DNA of 64,000 nt from Leptasterias polaris. Taxonomy: Eukaryota; Echinodermata; Asteroidea; Forcipulatida; Asteriidae. Position numbers and translations under genes: made by a program. Below, one piece after another: positions 45,601-57,600 of the stretch. The stretch lies in the NCBI GenBank assembly GCA_037783415.1, contig JAZGTN010000003.1:642501-706500 (forward strand), given 5' to 3'. Every line of letters begins with the position of its first letter. The stretch's first letter is position 1. A model generated the notes under the pieces. It was not told where the DNA came from, ran no database searches, and was given only the letters and a program-made list of their open reading frames with translations.

Positions 45601-48600
45601 CATCGCACTGTGTGCAACATGTTTTTGTTACAAAATTCTCAATACTAGTGACAAGCAAAGTATTCCTACATCACAGTCGTCCTAGAGTCCAGTCGTCATG
45701 AGTTATGTTCAAATGGGCCAGTGCGTTGTGTACAATGGAGGCAAAAGCGTTTTGTGTTTTTCACGGACGTAAAAAATAACCCAAAACAAAAAACGTTTGC
45801 TTATGTGTGGGCTGTGCCAACGTTTACATAACCAATGTTATTTATCTGCCTTGTTACGGTAGAATTATAAATAAAATACACCATAATGATCGAGGAGGGC
45901 TGTCGATCGCGCACGTGAAGACAGACCCAGGAGCGCGGTAGGAGCGCGAGCGCGATCGCGCTCCTCAAAAACGAAGGTCTGTATATATATTGGAAGTTTG
46001 CCTTTGGGCCTTCGACCTTTCCAGGATATGTTGCCCTTCTAGTTTTGGATCTGTAAAGTTAATAAAGAGTAACATGAACTTTGACCTCTGCCATGCCTAC
46101 AGCTTATAGCTATCATCTCGGAGGCAGCGAGTTCAGGTATCTCACTGCAGGCCGACAAACGGGTACCGAACCAGCGGCGGCGAGTTCACATCACACTAGA
46201 GCTTCCATGGAGTGCTGACAGGGCAATACAACAATTCGGTATGTAGCCCTCCCCCCCCCCCCCCCCCCCCCATAAAATTCAAAAAGTAATGTTTCGGCTC
46301 CATTACTGTATTAGACAGAGGCAGCATATTTGTCTTCATTGATAGAATTTTGCTACTCAGCTCAGACGGTTGAGGGAATGAAATAAATGGCCCAGTGACT
46401 GGGGTTCAATCACCACAAGCATCATAACAGATTTGAGCACTATTCAAGAAGCGGCTATTATTATTATCATTGTTATAAAAATTTGTATTGTTTGTTTTTT
46501 CAGGACGAACGCATCGATCAAATCAAGTGCATGCCCCAGAGTACGTCTTTCTCATCTCGGAGCTTGCTGGGGAGAGACGTTTTGCCTCCATCGTTGCTAA
46601 GAGACTAGAAAGCATGGTGAGAATATCAAAGATTCACCTCTGAATCCTCCAAAAGACACCTCTTAGGTTTTTGGTTGAATTTGATGGATTCAGTACTGCA
46701 CGGCCAAACCTATAGCATACCCTATACGTGGCAGAGGGTGTCCCCCCCTCCCCCAAAAATGTTCTCATACTCTAACACACTTTTTTCCTCTTGTACAGAA
46801 GTAACCCCCCCCCCCTAAATTCCTCTAAAGAATTTCCCAGAACACAATGAAGACGCAATAGGAGGGCGGGTACACCATGCCACATATTGAGCACCAATTG
46901 GCCGAATCAACTGTGCTTGACACAATGCAAGGCGAACTAATCTTACTGGAATTCCAATCATATTAGTATTGAGTTCCCAATCTAATGTAACTCTGGTGCT
47001 TCACAGTCCAGTGTGACCTCTCCAGTTTGTCGGTTACAGTTTCTCGTCGGTTCTGAAGCAAATTGCTGGGGGTAATATTGAGCCTCATTGAAGTTTGTCA
47101 AGAGATCTCATTCAAAATTTTTATTATAATTTTTTTTTTTGTCAGGGTGCCTTAACACACGGTGACAGAAGAGCAACAGAGTCAAGAGACCTGAGCAAGT
47201 TTAATATCGATAATAAGGTAATGTTTAGCTAGAACATGTGTAATAAACCATTTTGAGATATGGCGGACACTATACTATGACACTGTTAGGTTTGGGTAAA
47301 TTTGCCTGTGTACACCCAAACCAAACAGTGCACTCCTATAGTGGCCACCATACCTCAGAAAGGCTAATTTTCATACCACAGTAATAGATTGTGAATTTTT
47401 ATCAGTTTAGAACCAATCATGTCATGTGATACAATATACAATTGTTGCACGCTGTGACGGGATCTATGGTGTTTTGTACACCTGAGGGGCAAATGGCACC
47501 CGAGGCGAAGCCGAGGGTACCATTCGCTCCCGAGGGTGAACAAAACCCATGGATCCGGTCACAGCGTGCAACAATTGTTTTGTTATACCATCCTCTTCCG
47601 TAGAGGCATTCTGTTGTCATCTTGAAACATTATTACGACTAAGTTGGCATGGTTTAATAAACAGACGAACATTCTTCACTGTTCCCTCGAGCCCGAGGCT
47701 GTTTCTAATTATACGAGGCGCTGGAAATCGACCAACGGTGGGGATGATCAAGGTAATGTATCCCTAGGGATACATCACTCATGTTACCCCCATGCGCTGT
47801 GCGTGATGCGTAGTGCGCATTCTTAAATATAAATATAGACGCTGAGCAATGCACATCCTTTTTTTATGGATAACGCAGTACGCACTATGCGTGTATTTTA
47901 TTTTTTACGCGTTACGCACAACGCATAACGGACACATGAATTTCCGGCCTAAACCATGTAACATGCGTCTTTGTATAACATCACGTGATTGGTTTTCGAC
48001 CAATAAAATTCACAATCTGTTACAGTGGTATAACAATGGCGTATGTAGCATGGCTCGTGGAACATGAGTGATGTATCCCACAGGGTATATTGCCTTGATT
48101 GTGCCCTCCATGGGTCGTTTCCAGCGCCTTGTATAATTATTAGAAATAGCCTTATTACACGTAGCTGCATATTGCGTTAAATCTTTGGTAGAATTTTGTA
48201 GCCAATCCAATAACTAGCTTCAGGGCCACTCATTCTGATTCAGGAATATTCAGCCCTGAAATAGTCTATTATCGTTGTCTTTTTTGTTTTGCTATCGCAG
48301 TACGGTAGAGCAGCGCTGGAGTCCATCATGAAATCCATTGTTGACCAGCAGAGTCCGCTAGTACCACCTCCTTCCGGGTACAAGGGCCACTTCCTCAGAG
48401 GTAAACACATACGCCAACTTCATTCGCAGGCTGGAATGTAAAATTAGTCTGGCCCTGTGTAGGTATAATGAGAAACTATACTGTGTATTGTTGATGCAGT
48501 CAGGGCACTGGACAATGATCTTTTTGTGTGGCTTTAGTGCGGAAGTAACCCAAGGAATAACACTAATGCAGTGTTCCACCATTTACTGGCTAGTGAGCCA

Positions 48601-51600
48601 AAATGTTTGAGTGGCAGGGGGAGGGGTGTTGCAAACCACAGAACCTAGCACAGGCTGTCGGCAAGTAATCTGGAAGCCTGCGAGAAAGAACGAATGACTC
48701 CACTTTATCAGAGGGTTAGATCTGTATTGGTCTGTATGTCTGTACAATTTTGTGCATAAAGTATATTAGTGAAAATATAGACCATGTTACCTTTGTTTAC
48801 AGAGTGGTGACCTTGCACATTCTTAAGCGTTTCCTGCCGGGCAAGATACTACACAGGCTATATTGGAAAATTTACATTTTGTGTCATAATTTTCACATAA
48901 ATTCAAAATTTACAAAAGCAACAGCTGTACACCTGTTGAGATGTCCCCCCTTTCTTCATATCAAAAGTTGTGAAAAATCAGACAGTGCAATCTCCATAAA
49001 ACATAAGATTTGTTGTTTTCTTCCATTGAGCTGTGTACAAACTGTGCCTGCAGGAAGTCCAGGCTCTGTGGCTCTTTTGTAAACATGTGATGTCACAGGT
49101 CACATCGTCTATTGTTCAGCCCCTCCCAAAAAATTATACACAACTGTGGGACCTTATCCCCCTCTTAGATATGTGGAATAGTCCTGTCTAGGATACCAAG
49201 GACTTTGACTCCCTTGGGGCATTGCACTTTTGAGAAAACAGTGAAATAAATAAAATGTGCCATGACTTAGTGTTTACCAGTGCTCACTTGAGGGTTTTAT
49301 TAACATTGTTACACCCTCACCTAATTTTCACAGATGCTCAGGATGCCTTGATTGGTGTAGGCATGATACAGATGGATGAGAGATACAGTGTAACAGTACT
49401 AGATAAAGGTATGTAGTCGCTCTGTAACTAAGTACTGTATGCACTCAGTGGTAGTGTTGCTTCAAGGACTAACTTGGAGGCCACAAACCCCCATGGCCTC
49501 TGTTGCCCTGTCCTTGGCCCTCTTGGTGCCCCTTCAAAAATGATTCCATAGGACCCTCCAAAGCGACTAGCATCTAACATCAAGATATATTTAGCATGTT
49601 AAGAGCTGTCCAGCACATTTAGCTTAAATTCTGACGGCTGAGTTATTGGAGTGTGTCGGGTCATGACACTTGAGTCCTTGAGCAAGACATAATTAATTAT
49701 AATTGCGTCTCATATAAGCCTGTGAATTTATGGCTATTTAAACTTGTAGCTATGGTTGGTTACATGTGTAACCGTCTGTTTAAAAAACAAAATTTAGAGT
49801 TACCAATAAAAAATTTACAGGACCGCGCATGTGATAAAAAAAGTTGCGTTTTCAAACGGCATTTTTACTGTGAGCAATCACACCGCAAAAATAGCAAAAA
49901 AAACAAAACAAAACAAAAAAAATCTAAATAAGATTTGTAAAATAATACTTTTGTTCATCCATGGTATCCTAAATTGTGTCATTTTTGCAAAATAAGCCTA
50001 CACGTTGTGTAGTTTTTCGTAAACTAGCTTAAATTTCCAAGAAACTGCTGACATGCTGACAGCTTTCCACCAGCCTAACCTTCCCAAGTAGGAATATTTA
50101 TTTCTTTTATGCATGTCTCTTCACTCTTCTTCCCGACAGATTACAACAACATGTCAAAATTCCTGAATCGCATACTCGGGATGGAGGTTGAGATGCAGAA
50201 TCACCTTTTCGCCTACTTCACGTCCACCTTGGACGCGATCATACTGCAGGCAAGACGAGACGGCAAGTACGACATGGGTATCCTAGGTGAGTGCAGACAC
50301 CAGCAAATGGTTCCACTAACATTTGAGTTTTGCTTTTTCCAGACATGCCTTCCCATCAAAAAGTATCTCAAATGCAATCCTGTTTTTCCTGGGATTGTCC
50401 CGATTTCCGAGTTTAAAAACCGGGATGTCTCGATTATCAGGGAAATATTCATATATTCAGCACAAAAACAGCAGTCTGAGTCAGACACCATCTGAAACAG
50501 GTGGTGCTATAACATGAGGGCGCTATTTCATAAGCCAGAGGTCTTTGTTATACTGGTCCCCTAAAGACAGGCACTGGTTTTGCAGGCCCAATGATTTCAT
50601 TGGATATAATGATTTCATTGGATAAACATGCTGTGTGACGTGCTGTGTTATTATTGGTCCGAGGTGATCGGTCGTCTGCATGCAGTGTTTGCATAAATTT
50701 TACATCATGTAGTGTTGCTGGATGTGTACACATGTACGCGTGAATTGACTACAAATCGCTGTGTGAAATGAATTCGAGGTCAAAGGATCCCGCCAGGCGC
50801 TCGATGAGCCTTGAAGTGTGACGTCAGATGTTCAAGCCAGGTCTTTGTTAGCTGCTGCTGGTCTGAATGAGCCCAAATCCTGGACCTTACTGGAGGCCTG
50901 AGGAGCTCAACCCTGCACCTCGCCATTTGAGAATTGACTCGAACCTTTCGCTCTGCTGTGTGTCCCTCTTTCTGGGTTTCAAATGTTGGTAGTTATGCAA
51001 GTGTTCATTCACCAAAGATAATCTCGGAGCGATGCTGGTCTTTGCTTTATCTATACAGGCTATCTGAGACCCGGGCCCAATTTCATAGAGCTGCCTGTGC
51101 ACAAAAAGTAGCTAAGAACAAAACAACTTTGCATGCCAGAACAAGTTTTTTTTTATTGTGATTGGTTCCCTGCTCATTTGTGCATAACAGCAATTTGTTA
51201 AGCACTGGTGTCTGCTTAATAATAACAAGCTCTATGAAATTGGGAAAAGATCGGTTACGTTTTTTTTCTTCTATCTCTTGTCTGATTTGGGAGGCTTTGG
51301 CAGATATGATTCAAGTTTCAATATTCCAATTTTTAGGAGAGATGATGGCAATTTGAAGGGGGTGATGGGAAGTTGGTGCAGTATCAAGTGAAAGGGGGAA
51401 GTTGGACGAAGTTGAGAGAGGGGCGTATACAAAATATGCAGACTATGGCGGATTAATACACATCAAAGATGTTAAATTGCAATGTAATTATTACATGGAA
51501 TATGAAGAATGGCTACAACTGGTCGGGCTATAAGTAATTATGTAACCTCGTATTCAATCAATTTCTCGTTCAGATATTGGATCCGTATCCGAAGGTCAGA

Positions 51601-54600
51601 AGGTCAGGAAGCTTCAGACACAGACATTCGTCCGAACCTTCTCAACAGGGATTGTTCACACTGAACTTCACAAGGTAAAGCTAACAACCCGAACCACCCC
51701 AAAGCTCTTCAGAGTCCAACTGCATGTTTTGTTTGATTCTAGTGGACTAAGGATTGCGCTAGTGAACTGATTATGCTTTGCATGGGATCAGTCATACCAC
51801 CATAATTAGTCCAACAGTTTTGGGTCTTGATATACCATGAGGTGTTGTTATTTGTTAGAGTGAGGAAGGACCCATGTAAATAACTGTTGGGATTAGGTTT
51901 AAAAATCAATACACACAAGGTCCTAGGTATGTTAAAAAGCAAACACATGTATGCTGATCTTTTCAAGAAACTTATAGAAATTGTTACCTTTTCTTAAAAA
52001 GTGACTTGGTTCATTTTATGGCATTTCCTAGCAGGCAAGATACTATACTTTGTTTCATAATAACCACATCAAATTCAAAATTGCAAACAAAAAAATAGGT
52101 GGGAGATGTGCCCCCTTTTTCATATCATATTTTGTCATGGAACAGTTTCAACAAAAAGTATACAAAATTTGTGTTTTTCAATTGGGTATTTACAAGTTGT
52201 GCCTGCTTGAAAATGAGGCATTTTTGGCTCTGTTTTAAACATGTGGTGTCACACGTTGCATTAATAATAATAGCGGGATTTTATATACCGCCATTCCATC
52301 TAGATCATGGCGCTAGCAGTATTTTTCCTACAAGGTATGTGGGGTTACGTGTTGAAGTATGAGACATATTCCTTTGCATAGCACCATGTAATGGTTTACA
52401 AGGTGCTGTGGCGCAATATGCAGCCAATCAAACCAGGAACACCGGGGCGAACCCCTTCTCTTTACGATAAGTGCACTGGGTTCTTTTACGTGCATTACAC
52501 AACACACGGGACCTACGGCTTTACGTCCCATCCGAAGGACGAAGCATGTGGTTAAGTGTCTTGCTTAAGGACACACGTGTCACGACTGGGATTCGAACCC
52601 ACACTCTGCTGATCAGAAACACCAAAGCTTGAGTTCGGTGCTCTTATCCACTCGGCCACGACACGCATTGTCTGTAGCCATCACATCATGGCCCAATTTC
52701 ACTGCCGCTGTTTACCACAGACTTCTGCTGTAAACAACACCAGCTGGTAAGACGAAGGGACCTAACTTCATTAATTTTTTATTTATTTTTCATTAAACAA
52801 AAAATAGTTTAAAAAAACCAGTCACAAATAATGTAAATTACTCAGTACTTTGGTTGGTAACCCATTTTTTCCTTGTAATATTTTTCTGTTCTTTGGTTGG
52901 TAATCATTTTTGGGAAGCAGCATTTTCTCTGCGTTAAGCAAAATGTTTGTGTTCAAGCCTTTGCGCTGGATTATAAAGTAAAAGGGGAGGGCTACAGTCT
53001 AAAAGTGCTCACAGGGTTGTTGTTTGTCGCCCTCTGTAGGTGAGTCAGGAGAGAGGAATGTCATGGGACAGTGCAATGGACATCTGGAGTGCCCTCGCTA
53101 AGCCGGAGGAAGGGTTCTACGTCACATCACAGGTAGGTCGACTACTCCACCTATTAACCCCACCGGGTTGTCGGACAGACGGAGGAAGTCCTTCACTTGA
53201 TTGTACAAAATCAATGGAGATGTTTAAAAAAAAAAAAGTCCAAACACTGGGAGAATGACAAACATGAGGGTGTCTACCCATTGACACTGAGGACTTCAAC
53301 AAAAGAATTTGGTAAACTCTCGCTTTGCTTTCATGAACAACACCAATTGGAACGTCGCTAAAAACAAAGAGAAGTTAGATAATCTTTGTACTTAAGTCTG
53401 ATTTCCCAATTTATTTTAAATTTTTGTTGCCCTTGTGAAAAATCAGAAAAATTGTGATTAAATAGCCTGAATAGTCTGTAAAGCTTACACAATGTGTACT
53501 GGTAGGTTAGTCCTTGTACATAGTGAAATATCGTGCCTTATTTACTGGGTCGACATATGAAGGTTTTTGTGTGTTGTCAAGTAGCAAAGAGACTTCTTTT
53601 TCCTTTGTAGCTGACAAGCAACAAGAAGACGGCTATCTTGGTGAAGTATGGATCAACAACCACCGCCATTAAGAAACAACTAGTGAATGTCTTCAAACCA
53701 AACATTGGCATGCAGGTTAGTACAAAACGAGTACAGTTTCTGCATTCTATATTGCACCCGCAAGCCAGACCCACTTTTATAGAGATGCTTAAGCAGAAAA
53801 TAGTGCTTAACATTTCTGCTAAGCAGAACAATCAGCAGGATACCAGTCACATGGCTTTTTAGCTGGTAACCTTATTTGGCTAAGTAAAAGTGTTTCATGC
53901 TTAGTTACTTTTGTGCTTATGCAGCTCTATGAAATTGGTGGGCCCAGATCGCTACATCCATATATTATATTTTTTATCCCCGATGCAAAATAAACATCTA
54001 TTAAATCGTTGCGGTACCCGATGCTAAGGATTCAAGCTGCCCCTAGCCATCGATCTAGCTCGGTGGTCTAGTGGTAAGACATCTGCTCAAGCAATGCAAA
54101 GGTCGTGGGTTCGAATCCCAGCTGAATGATTTGCCTGTGGATTTTGTTTTACTGAGTATACAGTGCTTAAACACATCGGTGTAAGGGCAAAAAACAAATA
54201 CTATACAGTGCTTAAACACATCGGTGTAAGGGCAAAAAACAAATTCTATACATCCATATATTATGTACAAAAATGGTTTCTGATAGTCAATGTTCTATCA
54301 ATCTATAATCAATAACCCTATGTGGATATTCACAACAATTTTCTGGTAATATTTCAGGTGAAAATGGAGAGCCTGGTTGATGTGAGGAAGAAGTATCGTA
54401 AGGTGATGATTCCAGACGAGGCTCGGATGCTTTGGGAGGCTCAGTACAGTGCAGCTGAGATCTTATGTGTACATGCTTACTGGTAAGACGATGAGGGTTT
54501 CCCCCTGGTTATAAACCGCCTCTATGGGAGGCTCAGTACAGTGCAGCTGAGATCTTATGTGTACATGCTTACTGGTAAGACGATGAGGGTTTCCCCCTGG

Positions 54601-57600
54601 TTATAAACCGCCTCTATGGGAGGCTCAGTACAGTGCAGCTGAGATCTTATGTGTACATGCTTACTGGTAAGACGATGAGGGTTTCCCCCTGGTTATAAAC
54701 CGCCTCTTTGGGCACAACAACTTTTGGACACCTTGTATCATTCCATCCACAGTTTCTTAATGATTTCATGTTCACTTTTTTTCATATAACAACCCAGGCC
54801 CAATTTCATAGAGCAGGCTTAACTTTTTAGAGACCATAGTGGCCGCAATCGGCTTGTACTGAAATGCCAGAAGCAGCCACAAATAGCACTAAGACTTGAC
54901 CTACTTCCACTCAAAAAACAGGGTCAAAGAAAAGGTATAGGACTGAATTGACATTTTCCAATGTTTCCCATGTTAACATAGAATGTACAATTCTGAAACA
55001 AAACCATTTATAATTCCTGAAAGTTTTCCTGAAAATATTGGGTAAAAAAATTCACAAGGTCAGCAATGTCTGGTGATGATTATACAGAAGTGAACGGTCT
55101 CTAAAGGGTTAAACACAAAAAGTGGCGAAGCACAAAACAATGTTGCTTACCAGAATAAGGTTACCAGTCAAAATACCATGTCACTTGTACCATTTGTGAC
55201 TGGTTTCCTGCTTAGTTTTGCATAGCAGAAACATATTAAGCAAAGTTTCCTACTTATTCTGCTGTATGAAATTGGGCCCTCTGGAGTCGACTCACGTTCT
55301 TTGTGTAATCTTTGTAAAATCCAGGAGAGATTCCTGCAAGCGTGTCCTCTCCGGCCTCCCCTGCGAGATTGGTCTCCGAAGACGCACCCACTATGTCTTG
55401 TCCGGATCCGTCTTGAGTGTGTGGGACAAGATTGAGAAGATCCTAGCATTGCAGCCAGGACCCGCCTCAAAGATGCAGATTTTCCGTTTGAGGACCGACG
55501 ACGGATCCAAGATTGTTGGTGAGTACCAAAGTGATTAGATCATTGGATATGGAAGCTGCACATCAGTGAGTTACAACTGTGTGTAATTGTAAAAGTAGTG
55601 TGTCAATAAGTGCAGTGTTCTCCACACACGTATTTTGGGAGGGCGGGCCGCCCTCCCAAAGTTTAAGGCCGCCCTGCCAAAGAATTGGCCGCCCTGCTAA
55701 AATAATTGGCCGCCCTGACAAAAAAATGACAAACAGACTATTTTTAGCCTGCACTTAATACGATCAAACGATCCGAGTAGCCGACGAGCCAATCCCGACT
55801 TCTAAGCGGCAGCATTGGAATTGCGATCGTTCATTTTAGTAGTATACAAACGTTAAAACACGATGCACACACAATCACATGGTTCTGACTGCTGAGTATC
55901 CACCGCTGCACGTGCATCGGCCCAGGCCCAAACAACGTTCAGTCGGTAGTCCATGCATAGCGCATACACAACACACACGGTCCAAAGTCCAAGCTAACCA
56001 ACACTCCGCACGCTGTGATTGGCCGTTGATTACCATATTCATAAGAGAGCTTGCTAGACTCCAACGCAGTACACGTTCACGAGCCGATAAAGAATTGCAA
56101 CACACTGTGCCGCACGCCTGTAGATTGGTACAATGTACAGCCTTGAAGGATATTCAAACATTGACAACTTTTGCCGATAGAGGGCGTTGCGGGGCAAAGT
56201 TCATTGAATTTGTTCTCAATGTGCGTACCGTGCGTTGTTTACCGATCGTTGAATCTCGACGATTTTATTGAAAACTAAGTTCTAAACAACGGAACCTCTA
56301 ATCACAAATCCATGAAAATGGTTGTTGATGAAAAAGGTATCATTGAGGGCAGAAATTAGGGGATAAGATCGTCCAAAAAATGGTTTTTTGTAAGTTTTTA
56401 TTTTTTTTTTCCGTTTCGAAAATTGCACGTGTGTGGGCTATCCGATCACCACCAACGCATAGAAATCCAGCTTTCTAAAATCCAACACTGAGCGGCATAT
56501 CCCTCTGATGTTTTTGGCGCGGCGCACAAAGCAAAATGTATAACAAATTGTAGGTTTTGAATTAGTTTTACAACAAGGTTGTTTCGACAGAATGAAATAG
56601 ATGTCAATCATTCTCCTTATTATAGTGTCGGGGGTTAATAAGATTATTTTTAAGAAAAGGATTATCTCGGGTGTTTTTTCCTTTCACGTGCGATGACGTC
56701 ATAAACCAACGGGCGTCATTTTGATGACGTCATATCGACGGGCACCATTTTGATTACGTCATGCCGCCCTCCCAAAGAAAAAGTCTGTGGAGAACACTGA
56801 AGTGGCAAGCCAGGAATTTCATGTTTTAGAGGGGCAAGGTCAGTTTTATTTTGCGAAGCGCGGGCACTTTCATTGGAAAATGTTAGTCTATTTGAATATT
56901 TTGAAAGGGGCACAAGGCCGAGACCAGTGGCAATATAATGTAGGCCATAGTCTCCAATGCTTCTTTGTAGTGTAATTCCAATCCTAGCTTCAAGTTATCA
57001 GACGTCTTGACTTAATGCTAATGTTTTGTGTGATCAATTAAACAACAAACCTGATAAAATTTGGGCTTAACCCGTTATGGGAGTTGGGAGAAAATAGTGA
57101 AAACCCTGTGCACAATTTTTGGCGTGTAAACACATTGTCTTTAATTTCTGTTGCGATTGTTAGGTTGTAAACACATTGTCCTTAATTTCTGTTGCGATTG
57201 TTAGGTTGTAAACACATTGTCTTTAATTTCTGTTGCGATTGTTAGGTTGTAAACACATTGTCCTTAATTTCTGTTGCGATTGTTAGGTTGTAAACACATT
57301 GTCCTTAATTTCTGTTGCGATTGTTAGGTTGTAAACACATTGTCCTTAATTTCTGTTGCGATTGTTAGGTTGTAAACACATTGTCCTTAATTTCTGTTGC
57401 GATTGTTAGGTTGTAAACACATTGTCCTTAATTTCTGTTGCGATTGTTAGGTTTTCAGATAGTTTTCTGGAATATGACTTCATTTCAGAGGGAAATATTT
57501 CAGAGGGAAACACTACATGATGTAAGAATGATCGTGGAACGTCAAGTGAGCGCGCGTAACGCATTTACGCTGGTCTAATTGGGGCACCCCATTGATCCAG

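Noticed and set aside
54055..54130. Possible functional tRNA gene
   Set aside because: A and B boxes are good, but the acceptor stem does not pair and the T stem has a mismatch. It lies inside an insert with a target-site duplication, so it is a SINE part.
57125..57452. Regular 41-bp array considered as a CRISPR array
   Set aside because: The whole 41-bp unit is repeated with no variable spacers, and the setting is an animal intron.
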